Shown here piece after piece: positions 8,091 through 16,148 of a stretch of 64,000 nt of DNA (position 1 is the stretch's first letter; each line of letters starts with the position of its first letter). The notes below the pieces were generated by a model. That model was not told the DNA's origin. It saw only the letters and a list, made by a program, of their open reading frames with translations, and did no database searches. This DNA comes from Cytobacillus oceanisediminis (GTDB taxonomy: Bacteria > Bacillota > Bacilli > Bacillales > Cytobacillaceae): the NCBI RefSeq assembly GCF_007830235.1, contig NZ_VLKI01000001.1, positions 714,502 to 778,501 of the forward strand, given 5' to 3'. Made by a program: the position numbers and the translations under genes.

Positions 8091-10133
8091 ATGAGCTCTT
8101 ACAGCGATTCTTTTAACGGTGTATTCCCTTCCGTATGCTCACTGGATTGTCCTGATCAGTGCGGGCTTCTTGTTCATAAAAGAGACGGAAAAATCGTGAA
8201 GATTGAAGGTGACCCCAACCACCCGGTTACAAAAGGCAATATCTGCAATAAGGTACGGAACATGCCTGCACGGTTATACGATGAAAAGCGTCTGCGATAT
8301 CCTTTAAAGCGGATTGGCGAAAAGGGGGAAGGCCGTTTTAAGCGGATCAGCTGGGCGGAAGCCATTGACACCATTACCTCACGGTGGAACGATCTGATTA
8401 AAAAAGAGGGACCGGAAAGCATCCTGCCATATAGCTTCTATGGTAACATGGGACGGCTTAATGCAGAAGGAATGGACCGCCGTTTCTTTCATAAACTAGG
8501 TGCTTCACGTTTGGATAGGACGATCTGCCAATCTGCCGGCACGGTCGGGTACAGCTATACTATGGGCGGAAGCTTTGGCATTGACCCTGAAGACACCATT
8601 CATTCCAAGCTTATTATTTTCTGGGGCATCAATGCGGTTAGCACTAACATGCATCAGGTCGTACTCGCACAAAAAGCAAGAAAAAATGGTGCAAAAATCG
8701 TTGTTATTGATGTACACAAAAACCAGACCGGTAAAATGGCAGATTGGTTTATTCCGATTACGCCTGGTACAGATACCGCTCTTGCACTGGGGATCATGCA
8801 TATTTTGTTTTCGGAAAACATGGTGGATGAACACTTTTTACAGGAGTACACGGTTGGCCATGAAGATCTTCGTGAGCATGTCGTCCCATATGATCCGGTA
8901 ACCGTTTCGGGTATTACTGGAGTGCCTGTTGAGGATATTTACACACTTGCTCGCATGTATGGAAAGACGTCCCCTTCTTTTATCCGGATCGGAAACGGCC
9001 CGCAGCACCATGATAATGGCGGAATGTGCATCCGCACTATTTCCTGCCTCCCTGCCCTTACTGGGCAGTGGGTTGTTCAAGGCGGGGGTGCCATTAAAGG
9101 GAATTCAGGTTACCTGGCTCTTAATACAACAGAGTTACAGCGCCCTGACCTCCTGGAAAATAAGAATACACGAATCATTAATATGAATCAGCTTGGCCAT
9201 GCCCTTCTTGAACTGGAAATGCCCATCAAGTCCATGTTTGTATATGGTACCAACCCGGCAGTTGTTGCGCCTGAGGGCAATAAGGTACGAAAAGGGCTTC
9301 AGCGGGAAGACTTGTTTCTCGTTGTCCATGATTTATTTTTAACCGAAACCGCTAAATACGCTGATATTGTTTTGCCAGCTGCCTCTTCCTATGAAAATAC
9401 AGATCTTTATTCATCCTATTGGCACCATTACATGCAAATCCAGCAGCCAGTTATGGAAGCTTATGGGGAGTCCAAATCGAATGTGGAGGTATTTCGCCTG
9501 CTTGCAGAAAGAATGGGCTTTGATGAACCAGCTTTTCAGGAAGCTGAAGCTGAAATGATAGAGAAAGCACTCGATTTCCCTAGCAATCCGTTTACTAGGG
9601 AAATTAACTATGAATCTCTTGTAAAAAATCAATATATCAAAGCTAACGTGAAGCCGCTCTTCCCTGGGAAACTGCCGACACCAAGCGGAAAAATAGAATT
9701 ATATTCTCAGAGAATGATGGATGCGGGCTACCCTCCTCTGCCAACCTATATCCCATTGGAGGAAGAAGGCGTCTTTCCTTTCCTGTTTGTACCGGCGCCG
9801 AACCATAATTTCTTAAACTCTACTTTTTCCAATAATGAAAGGCATGTGAAGCTTGAAAAAGAGCCGCGCCTGCATATAAATAAGAAGGATGCTGATGCAG
9901 CAGGAATCATTGATGGAGAAATGGTACGTGTGTGGAATGAGCGTGGAGAATGCGAACTTAAAGCGGCGGTTGGCAAACTCGTCCTCCCTGGCGTCCTTGT
10001 TACACAAGGCCTATGGGCAGATGCTTCTGGCACTAATCAGCTTGTCAACTCGCTGACTCCGGACCGTTTGTCTGATATGGGCGGCGGTGCTGTGTTTTTT
10101 TCTGGACGGGTAAATGTGGAAAAAATACAATAA
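8091..10133 (+). CDS. yoaE: YoaE-like molybdopterin-dependent oxidoreductase
   Basis: A 680-residue catalytic subunit of the DMSO reductase/formate dehydrogenase superfamily. It binds bis-molybdopterin guanine dinucleotide and one [4Fe-4S] cluster. The cluster ligands are visible at the N-terminus as Cys16, Cys20, Cys24 and Cys52 (CX3CX3CX27C). The molybdopterin-binding regions follow, with a dinucleotide-binding domain near the C-terminus (PAPNHNFLNSTF onwards). Length and sequence match B. subtilis YoaE, whose substrate is not established. No signal peptide or partner electron-transfer subunit is present, so it is probably a stand-alone cytoplasmic enzyme. AAAGGAG lies 8 bases before the ATG. 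It is one reason the cell needs the molybdate transporter encoded near 37 kb. Confidence 0.85.
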   Translation: MSSYSDSFNGVFPSVCSLDCPDQCGLLVHKRDGKIVKIEGDPNHPVTKGNICNKVRNMPARLYDEKRLRYPLKRIGEKGEGRFKRISWAEAIDTITSRWNDLIKKEGPESILPYSFYGNMGRLNAEGMDRRFFHKLGASRLDRTICQSAGTVGYSYTMGGSFGIDPEDTIHSKLIIFWGINAVSTNMHQVVLAQKARKNGAKIVVIDVHKNQTGKMADWFIPITPGTDTALALGIMHILFSENMVDEHFLQEYTVGHEDLREHVVPYDPVTVSGITGVPVEDIYTLARMYGKTSPSFIRIGNGPQHHDNGGMCIRTISCLPALTGQWVVQGGGAIKGNSGYLALNTTELQRPDLLENKNTRIINMNQLGHALLELEMPIKSMFVYGTNPAVVAPEGNKVRKGLQREDLFLVVHDLFLTETAKYADIVLPAASSYENTDLYSSYWHHYMQIQQPVMEAYGESKSNVEVFRLLAERMGFDEPAFQEAEAEMIEKALDFPSNPFTREINYESLVKNQYIKANVKPLFPGKLPTPSGKIELYSQRMMDAGYPPLPTYIPLEEEGVFPFLFVPAPNHNFLNSTFSNNERHVKLEKEPRLHINKKDADAAGIIDGEMVRVWNERGECELKAAVGKLVLPGVLVTQGLWADASGTNQLVNSLTPDRLSDMGGGAVFFSGRVNVEKIQ

Positions 10134-10511
10134 TTTGAACAGGACTGAGTGTTTGAATGATAGCGATCTCTCCCCTGACTGAACTAAAATGTCAGGAAAG
10201 TAGACAATTTAGAGACAGGGAATACTCCCTGTCTTGGTGAAAAAATAGATATAATAGGGATAAATTTTATTATATGATAGATAAACTCTCTTATTATTAA
10301 GATAAAGGTCTGATGGTCTTTAAATATAGTTTAATCAAACAATTTATACCTAACCTGTCTTCACTTTTACGATTTTATGATAAAAAAGAAATCCCCGGCA
10401 TATTTGCAGGGGATTTGTTGTATTATTAGCTGTTTCAAAAATTAAACATAATAAAATATTCTTTTTTTGTAATAAAAGGAATCGCCTACTCAATAATCCG
10501 TATCCTTATTT
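10134..10511. other. Gene-free gap with a perfect 8-bp hairpin and a terminator
   Basis: No gene was found in these 378 bases. A perfect hairpin, GACAGGGA-atac-TCCCTGTC, lies at 10214-10233, downstream of yoaE, with only a weak T-tract. AAATCCCC and GGGGATTT at 10389-10416 form a stem followed on the minus strand by a long T-rich run. That stem is the probable terminator of the ferritin gene. The rest is AT-rich. Confidence 0.55.
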
Positions 10512-11021
10512 TTACCCAGCAGCCGGGCCACCTGCCTCATTCTGTCTTTGTCCAAGTTCCTGATCCACAAGCAAAAGGGCAGAGGGATTATTTTCAGCAA
10601 GTTTGAGACGACTGACAATCGTTTGACTTTGTGCTTCCTCATCTATTTGCTCTCTTAAAAAATCTTGTATAATAACCCCAGCCTGAGGGTCAACCTGACT
10701 GACGAAGTTATAAGCTTGACGATATGAATTTGTTACGAATTGTTCGTGAGCCAACACTTTCTGAAATGTTTCCAGCGGAGTTCCAAAGTCACTCGGCTGA
10801 GCGGGAATACTATGGATCACTACTGTTCCATTTTTATCCACAACATAATCAATCAACATAAGCATATGCGTTCTTTCCTCTTCTGATTGCAAACGCAGCC
10901 ACTTAGCCATCCCTGTCAGATTCTCTTTACCCATATATGCAGACATTGCTAGATATAATGTTGATGAAACGTGTTCAATTTGAATTAAATTGTTCAATAA
11001 TTTTTGAAGTTCCTCATTCAT
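10512..11021 (-). CDS. Ferritin (bacterial non-haem FtnA type)
   Basis: A 169-residue ferritin that should assemble into an iron-storing shell with ferroxidase activity. Iron ligands of the four-helix bundle can be picked out: Glu17 in the QIEHVSS motif, the EEERTHM motif with Glu and His near residue 50, and Glu near 94 in the LAHEQF motif. Helix five is followed by a Gly/Ala-rich tail ending GGPAAG. The gene diverges from a manganese catalase gene across 187 bases; iron storage with peroxide removal is a natural pairing against oxidative stress. The ribosome site GAGGAG precedes the ATG. Confidence 0.88.
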   Translation of the reverse strand: MNEELQKLLNNLIQIEHVSSTLYLAMSAYMGKENLTGMAKWLRLQSEEERTHMLMLIDYVVDKNGTVVIHSIPAQPSDFGTPLETFQKVLAHEQFVTNSYRQAYNFVSQVDPQAGVIIQDFLREQIDEEAQSQTIVSRLKLAENNPSALLLVDQELGQRQNEAGGPAAG

Positions 11022-11146
11022 TAATTTTCACTCCTCTTACATTAAAAAACCATAGTTTATTGTATAAAGAAAGGAAAATAATGAATCTTGTTCATAAAAA
11101 AATGTTAAATTTATTCACTTGTATTGTATGAATTTTCAAAAATAAA

Positions 11147-11171
11147 GTTTATCCAAAAATCAAATGGGAAT
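11147..11171 (+). promoter_or_regulatory. Candidate sigma-B general-stress promoter for the manganese catalase gene
   Basis: GTTTAT, a 13-base spacer and GGGAAT fit the B. subtilis sigma-B pattern (GTTTAA, 12-15 bases, GGGTAT) with one mismatch in each box. It ends about 38 bases before the catalase start codon. The homologous ydbD gene of B. subtilis belongs to the general stress regulon, which agrees with this reading. Confidence 0.6.
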
Positions 11172-11208
11172 GTAAATGATGTAAATCAATTATGTTTGGA
11201 GGCTGATT

Positions 11209-11985
11209 ATGTATATCCACAAAAAAGAGCTATTGTTTCCCGTTGAAGTGAAAGAACCCAATCCTGCTTATGCGGCTGCAGTGCTTGAGCAATTTGGTGG
11301 GGCAAATGGTGAATTAAAGGCTTGTTTGCAGTATTTTGCACAGAGCTTCAGCACTCCTGACCCTGCAATCAGAGATCTATTGATGGATATCTCAACTGAA
11401 GAAATTTCCCATCTTGAAATGGTAGGTTCCTGTATTACGCAGCTCATGGGCGGACCAGACAAAGAACAGATGATGAATGGACTCGGCAGTGACGAACGTA
11501 AAATGGCTGGCGAAGGAAACCTGCTGTCAGACGCTAAAGGATATGTCAATAGTATGATCCATCAAAATTCAACAGTACAAAAAAGCACGATCCTGGACGG
11601 CCATGGCCTTGATTTTGTGGATTCTTCCGGCACTCCATTTACAGGAAATTTTATTAATAATGTCGGTGACCTCGTTGCCAACCTTCAATCAGACTTGGCA
11701 GCCGAGCTACGCGCAAAAAAGGTATATGAAGAGCTGTATCGCCACGTAGCAGACCCTGGTGCAAGAGAAATGTTCCAATTCCTGATCGATCGGGAAGCAG
11801 CTCACGCAGCCCTTTTCGAAGAAGCAATCGAGCGTGCAAAAGGAATGGAAAATAAAAAAGCTGAACACACTGGAAACCATGTGAATTTTTATCCGAACCT
11901 CTCCTCCGGCGGACAAGCTATGACTGAATTTAAGTTTGCCAAAAACGCTGAAGTATTTGAAGGTCCCATTTTCAGCAAAAAATAA
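11209..11985 (+). CDS. Manganese catalase family protein (YdbD-like)
   Basis: A 258-residue di-manganese catalase that would convert hydrogen peroxide to water and oxygen. The ferritin-like helical bundle shows the expected metal ligands: Glu in NGELKACLQYF, the EEISHLEM motif, and the later AELRAKKVYEELYRHV and REAAHAALFEEA segments. Length is slightly below the usual 270-300 residues of this family. It starts after GGAGG with good spacing and is followed at once by a strong terminator, so it is a single-gene unit. The upstream sigma-B-like promoter suggests general stress control. Confidence 0.87.
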   Translation: MYIHKKELLFPVEVKEPNPAYAAAVLEQFGGANGELKACLQYFAQSFSTPDPAIRDLLMDISTEEISHLEMVGSCITQLMGGPDKEQMMNGLGSDERKMAGEGNLLSDAKGYVNSMIHQNSTVQKSTILDGHGLDFVDSSGTPFTGNFINNVGDLVANLQSDLAAELRAKKVYEELYRHVADPGAREMFQFLIDREAAHAALFEEAIERAKGMENKKAEHTGNHVNFYPNLSSGGQAMTEFKFAKNAEVFEGPIFSKK

Positions 11986-12040
11986 ACAGGAAAAAGTCCC
12001 CTCTGAATCTGTTTTCAGAAGGGCTTTTCCCTGTTTATTA
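11984..12040 (+). terminator. Rho-independent terminator of the manganese catalase gene
   Basis: The arms AAACAGG...CCTGTTT and AGTCCC...GGGCTT close a long imperfect hairpin directly after the stop codon, followed by TTATTA. The stem is interrupted but extensive. Confidence 0.65.
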
Positions 12041-12115
12041 TCCTCATTTTAATTAATGAAAATTCTCCAGCACTTCACCTATAATTTTTCATCTTTATCA
12101 CGGGAATCTTTATAT

Positions 12116-12451
12116 CTATGATACTCCCTTTACAAGCTCCTTCATTGAATTTAATTTGGAAGAAAGCTCAATGAACCATTCTTCATCCCCTGTTGAAAGC
12201 GCCAAGTCTATTAGAAAATGGATTTGTTCCTTGTTCGCCACATTAGATTCAGGTAATGGCTTAACCCTCCTGCTTAACATTTGAATAGTTTTGCCAATCG
12301 TTTCTTGATTATCACTTGTCACTACGGTTACCCTTACGATCCCTTTCAATATATCCAGGGTTTCAATATAACCTAGAATCAATTCACCTTTTTGTGACTT
12401 TCCCTTAATCCAATCCCCTACTTTTAATATGGAATTATTATTAGCCAACAT
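12116..12451 (-). CDS. IDEAL domain-containing protein
   Basis: A 111-residue cytoplasmic protein. The C-terminal segment FLIDLALSTGDEEWFIEL matches the short IDEAL domain, named after its I-D-E-A-L core and found in many small Bacillaceae proteins. The N-terminal part (GDWIKGKSQKGELILGYIE) looks like a small beta domain. The function is unknown. A GTG three codons upstream (12460) is possible, but ATG at 12451 has GAAGGTG at the right distance. Confidence 0.72.
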   Translation of the reverse strand: MLANNNSILKVGDWIKGKSQKGELILGYIETLDILKGIVRVTVVTSDNQETIGKTIQMLSRRVKPLPESNVANKEQIHFLIDLALSTGDEEWFIELSSKLNSMKELVKGVS

Positions 12452-12606
12452 GTGTTTCACCTTCTTATATTATTTTAGTCGATTAATTTAAACTGTATTA
12501 TAAGCCATACCCCAAATTAATTAATTTACACCCGATAGGTTAACTGTAACTTTTTTAATTACATTTAAACAAAAAAATCATGCGGTATGGATACCCCATT
12601 ACCGCT

Positions 12607-13020
12607 TTATTGTTCCTGATTGATAAGGTCGATAACTTCCTTTATGGTGTAGTCCTTTAAATACTCTCCCATATGTTCTTCAGCACCTAAGAAAATGGCA
12701 AATAGAACTCTTTGCATATTTGCTCCCACAATGCACTGTTCATTGGATTCCGGACATTTCGGCTGGAGTGTACCTTCAGAAGTGGTTTTATAAAGATCCC
12801 AAAGATTAACTTTTTCTAAATCTAAAGCAAAAATAAACCCGCCGCCATTACCTTCTTTTGACTTGATAAACCCATGCTTTTTTAACAAACTTAGCACTTT
12901 GCGAATGCGAACGGGGTGAACACCTGCACTCTCGGCTATAGCATCGCTTGTTGACATCCGATCCGGCTGCAGCGCAAGCAGGGTTAAACTATGAATGGCA
13001 AGTGTGAATTCACTGTTCAT
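12607..13020 (-). CDS. Rrf2 family transcriptional regulator
   Basis: A 137-residue winged-helix repressor. Residues 20-60 form the DNA-binding domain (SDAIAESAGVHPVRIRKVLSL) and the wing carries KEGNGGGFIFA. Two cysteines in the KCPESNEQC segment lie where some Rrf2 proteins bind an iron-sulphur cluster, but the third ligand of NsrR/IscR is not clear. A YwnA-like, cluster-free regulator is equally possible. An inverted repeat 33 bases upstream could be its own operator. No co-transcribed target is evident. Confidence 0.83.
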   Translation of the reverse strand: MNSEFTLAIHSLTLLALQPDRMSTSDAIAESAGVHPVRIRKVLSLLKKHGFIKSKEGNGGGFIFALDLEKVNLWDLYKTTSEGTLQPKCPESNEQCIVGANMQRVLFAIFLGAEEHMGEYLKDYTIKEVIDLINQEQ

Positions 13021-13052
13021 GTCCGCCTCCTAAATTATAAGCAATTGACTTA

Positions 13053-13073
13053 CTGTAATAATAAACGTTACAG
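13053..13073. promoter_or_regulatory. Inverted repeat, candidate operator of the Rrf2 regulator
   Basis: CTGTAA and TTACAG are exact inverted arms separated by nine AT-rich bases. The site lies 33 bases upstream of the Rrf2 start codon, in the expected promoter region. Autoregulation is inferred from position only. Confidence 0.5.
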
Positions 13074-13207
13074 AATGATATGTCAACTATAACACCCCAT
13101 AGAAAAACCAGGTAGCAATGGGCAGCTCCTATGCCCGGTAGTATAAAGAAGAATTTTGTGCGAGGCGTCTGGGTGCTTCAAGAAATGAAAGTGGATAATT
13201 TCAGAAC

Positions 13208-13232
13208 GAAAGCTGCCAAAACGGCAGCTTTC
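13208..13232. terminator. Strong hairpin at the end of the mdc operon
   Basis: GAAAGCTGCC and GGCAGCTTTC form a perfect 10-bp stem with a five-base loop, about 70 bases past the mdcG stop codon. There is no long T-run on the minus strand, so it may act as a weak terminator or a transcript-stabilising end. Confidence 0.55.
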
Positions 13233-13299
13233 AAATTTTAATATGAAGGAGATCTAATTCACTAATTAGATTTCACAAGGCAAAATTGAGGTACCCAAG

Positions 13300-13908
13300 T
13301 TATTTCATCCAAGGATTCTCAATTAAAAGTGGACCATTTTGAGTTTTTAATAGGATTGGAAATGTATTTCTTGCATATTCCGCTAATGAAAATGCACCCT
13401 TAGGTGTCTCAACCTGTACATCTGCTCTAGCCGGGCACGTCTGTAAATCACTTAGTATTAGGATGGCTGTATTTATTGGAAGTGGATCAATGGCCCGTAC
13501 AATGAGATCCAGATCGCTTTTTGCTGTAACAGTTTCAACTCCGCTGGCAAGTTCAAAACCGGCACTTCCCCCAGGTCCCCACACAAACTGGTACCTATTC
13601 AGTATTTCCCCTGCTATTTCAAGTGATTCAAACACAGGTGATTGCTTATATTTCAAGAGATGCCTGCCAGTCAAATGCTCGGGCTTGATTTGACGAATTA
13701 CAGCATGCTCAGGTAAAAATGCACCAAATCTTTCACCCCTGGACTTCCCCCTAATCCCTATCGCTATCTGTCCACTGGGCGCATGTGCTCTGCGGACAAC
13801 AACGTAGGGTGCAATACTCAACGATTCCATCGCCCAGGCCGGGATTGGAGAATGGCTGATAAGATTTTCTGTATCAATCTCCACTAAGTCATGCGGGTCT
13901 AATACCAT
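13300..13908 (-). CDS. mdcG: Malonate decarboxylase holo-ACP synthase MdcG
   Basis: MdcG transfers the 2'-(5''-triphosphoribosyl)-3'-dephospho-CoA prosthetic group onto the acyl carrier protein MdcC, making malonate decarboxylase active. The 202-residue protein has the family pattern: an N-terminal PHDLVEI segment, the basic GIRGKSRGERFGAF stretch, and in the second half WGPGGSAGFELASG with SDLDLIVRA, a nucleotidyltransferase-like acidic pair. It is the last gene of the operon and its start overlaps the end of mdcDE by 10 bases. All partner genes are present in the same operon. Confidence 0.88.
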   Translation of the reverse strand: MVLDPHDLVEIDTENLISHSPIPAWAMESLSIAPYVVVRRAHAPSGQIAIGIRGKSRGERFGAFLPEHAVIRQIKPEHLTGRHLLKYKQSPVFESLEIAGEILNRYQFVWGPGGSAGFELASGVETVTAKSDLDLIVRAIDPLPINTAILILSDLQTCPARADVQVETPKGAFSLAEYARNTFPILLKTQNGPLLIENPWMK

Positions 13909-15593
13909 TGCTCCGCCAGCTTCCTTCTAACTATGATCGATGCTGACCGGCCCCCTTCTTTCGCAAAATTCGAAGTAAGCCTTCTGCTCAAATCACGTGG
14001 ACTATTTTGAATATCTTCTACCGCTGTTATTAAACTCTTATAAATGACATCCCGGTCAGCACCAGCAGGCTCATCGGCCTTAATACCCGAAATAAGTTCA
14101 TGAAGTGCACCCAATTTTTCAAAGGAACGGACATCATAGGCCATAGACGGTACTTTTTTCGTGGCTTCTTCTAGTTCCTCAATGGTTCTTTGAGTTATTC
14201 TTGCTGCAGATTGCTTGGACATTACATGTACATTGACACCGTCATCATCCAAGGCGATTAATCGGCTAGCCTGCATTCCATGTGATAAAAACGCACCCGA
14301 AATTGCCTTTCCAGGAATAAATGCAATTACCGGATGTCCAGCTAATCTTGCTGATGCATAAGCATCAACCGCTGCCGCACATGCCTGATGGATTCCTAAA
14401 AGCTCTTCACGGTACCCATAAGCCTGGCTAGGAACATCAACAATGGCTATAATTGCACGTTTTTCTTCATTGATTCTGTCATCTTCAATAGCGTCACGGA
14501 TATGCTTGGCAATCATCCAACCCTGCTCAAGACCAAATTCCCCTGAACGTGCTCTTGGAAACCGGCTTGATTCATCAGGGACAACAGCAAGGAAACGAAC
14601 AGGCTTGCCGCCGATTATTGCATCAGAACATAAGACCGAAGGAGCAACTCCGATATTTTTGCTGCCGGCTGTCAAAAGGTTAAACCATCTATGTCCCCTG
14701 CTTTTTATTTTAATAACACTACTATCAGTAACTTTGCTGGATTCATCTGAATTATATCGATTTGATTCTGCCCATAAATCCTGAACTTTCTGAGGGGTCA
14801 GCACTTCTGATGTATTTACAGAGCCTATAAAAGATAGGTACCTCTCAACCTGTGAGCTTCTCGGTCTTTCCACCGCTCCCTGCTGGATTGCAGACAAAAT
14901 GGCCTCTCTAAAAGAGCTGATATCATCCTCAACCTCTATATCGGCGAAACCAGCAGCCACTCTCTGTCTGCCTCCTATAGTATTCCAAATACGCTTGCGA
15001 TCCGTTGAATCAAATTCCATTATCCCGGCTTCCTGCTCGATTACTTCCGGTCCATTTAATCCAAGCCGGCCTTCCCTCGTGATGATTAGAGTACTGCACA
15101 AACCTGCGTTAATTGACATCCCGCCAAAAGCTCCAATTTTCCCTGGGATTACCCCAATAACAGGAACATACTCCCTTAACGCCACGATGGCTGCACTCAT
15201 TTCAGCAATTGATAAGAGGCCATAATTGGCTTCCTGCAGTCTGACTCCCCCAGTATCAAAAATAAAAATGGGATATATTATATTGCCAGATTTATTTTTT
15301 TCAAATGCCATCTCTAAAGCCCCTGCAATCTTCGCACCGGAGACTTCTCCTATTCCGCCTCCCTGAAAACTGCCTTCAATGGAAATGACTACGGCTGGAT
15401 TGCCATTTAACTCTCCCTTGCCAATCACGACTCCATCATCACTTTGAGGGACAATGCCTTGCGGCTCCAAATGCGGAGACTCAAGTCCCTCAAATGGTCC
15501 TAAAAGTTCCCTGAAAGTACCCTTGTCAAGCAAAACACGGGCACGCTCCCTTCCTGTGCATTCAACAAAGCTATTTTTTAGCGTATCCAGCAT
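13899..15593 (-). CDS. mdcD: Malonate decarboxylase beta and gamma subunits fused in one polypeptide (MdcD-MdcE)
   Basis: The carboxyltransferase-like pair MdcD and MdcE decarboxylates the malonyl group carried by MdcC-bound cofactor. Here both are one 564-residue chain. Residues 1 to about 290 match MdcD, with GGVRLQEANYGL and a crotonase-like fold (FGGMSINAGLCSTLI). Residues from about 305 onward match MdcE, with SSRFPRARSGEFGLEQGWM and FIPGKAISGAFLSHGMQA. A polar linker (WAESNRYNSDESSKVTDS) joins them. In the well-studied Klebsiella and Pseudomonas systems they are separate genes. The reading frame is open throughout, so this is not a sequencing artefact of a missed stop. It overlaps mdcC by 23 bases and mdcG by 10. 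Confidence 0.9.
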   Translation of the reverse strand: MLDTLKNSFVECTGRERARVLLDKGTFRELLGPFEGLESPHLEPQGIVPQSDDGVVIGKGELNGNPAVVISIEGSFQGGGIGEVSGAKIAGALEMAFEKNKSGNIIYPIFIFDTGGVRLQEANYGLLSIAEMSAAIVALREYVPVIGVIPGKIGAFGGMSINAGLCSTLIITREGRLGLNGPEVIEQEAGIMEFDSTDRKRIWNTIGGRQRVAAGFADIEVEDDISSFREAILSAIQQGAVERPRSSQVERYLSFIGSVNTSEVLTPQKVQDLWAESNRYNSDESSKVTDSSVIKIKSRGHRWFNLLTAGSKNIGVAPSVLCSDAIIGGKPVRFLAVVPDESSRFPRARSGEFGLEQGWMIAKHIRDAIEDDRINEEKRAIIAIVDVPSQAYGYREELLGIHQACAAAVDAYASARLAGHPVIAFIPGKAISGAFLSHGMQASRLIALDDDGVNVHVMSKQSAARITQRTIEELEEATKKVPSMAYDVRSFEKLGALHELISGIKADEPAGADRDVIYKSLITAVEDIQNSPRDLSRRLTSNFAKEGGRSASIIVRRKLAEQWY

Positions 15594-15882
15594 TTCTGCC
15601 CACCTCCAATGCTTGTGAAAGCCTTAATGATACAACACCGGGAGTTGCCCCAAAATCATTGATTTTAATAATTGCTGAGACATCATTATTACTAAAGAAC
15701 CGTTCTAATACTGTTTTCCATATTTGATTAAATCCTGTTGTGCCTGTCCGGACAGTCACATCTGCATATCCTTGCTCGGACGGTTCCATTAAAATCTCCA
15801 GGTCACCTGACCCTACAACTCCAACATGAGCATTTGACTCCAGCGTTTGAGTTGCAGGGAACCGAAAGCTTAATTTTTCCAT
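15571..15882 (-). CDS. mdcC: Malonate decarboxylase acyl carrier protein MdcC (delta subunit)
   Basis: A 103-residue acyl carrier protein that carries malonate as a thioester on a 2'-(5''-phosphoribosyl)-3'-dephospho-CoA arm. The attachment residue is predicted to be Ser25 in VVGSGDLEILMEP, the same motif and position as in Klebsiella MdcC. The end of the gene overlaps mdcDE by 23 bases, indicating translational coupling. AGGGGAA lies about 10 bases before the start. The upstream gap to mdcB holds a 240-bp mobile repeat, so this cistron may be separated from the upstream ones in expression. Confidence 0.92.
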   Translation of the reverse strand: MEKLSFRFPATQTLESNAHVGVVGSGDLEILMEPSEQGYADVTVRTGTTGFNQIWKTVLERFFSNNDVSAIIKINDFGATPGVVSLRLSQALEVGRNAGYAKK

Positions 15883-15907
15883 ATGGCAGTTCCCCTTCTA
15901 TTAAATT

Positions 15908-16147
15908 GGCTCTGTTAAATTTGAGTGTTGATTTCTGCTGCAGGCACTCAGCGAACCGCAGGCTTCCGACGCTCCTCGGCGTTCCACGCCTGCAGGATCT
16001 CCTCAGGGTACGCTTCTCCCGCAGGACATTGAATAGGCATCCACGAATAAACACCCCACGAAGAAAATGCAAATGCATTTTCGATGATATCGCTCCTTCC
16101 GCTCCAATCAACACGATGCTAAATTAACATTTAGCTTTAACACAGCC
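15908..16147. mobile_element. MITE-like repeat element, copy B, inside the mdc operon between mdcC and mdcB
   Basis: A 240-bp element with terminal inverted repeats GGCTCTGTTAAA and TTTAACACAGCC (11 of 12 match). The flanks ATTAAATT on the left and CTTAAATT on the right agree at seven of eight positions, consistent with a target-site duplication. It contains the shared core (CTCAGCGAACCGC, CCGCTCCAATCAAC) plus the long-type insert with the hairpin GAAAATGC-aaat-GCATTTTC. It fills nearly the whole gap between the mdcB stop and the mdcC ribosome site. Open frames inside it are incidental. Confidence 0.82.
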
Positions 16148-16148
16148 C

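Noticed and set aside
10141..10240. Possible IS3-type end (GTCAGGAAAGTAGACA) after yoaE
   Set aside because: Only one short fragment, no partner end and no transposase remnant.
15803..16114. 103-codon frame on the minus strand inside repeat copy B
   Set aside because: It is made by the GC-rich repeat; similar accidental frames occur in copies D and E.
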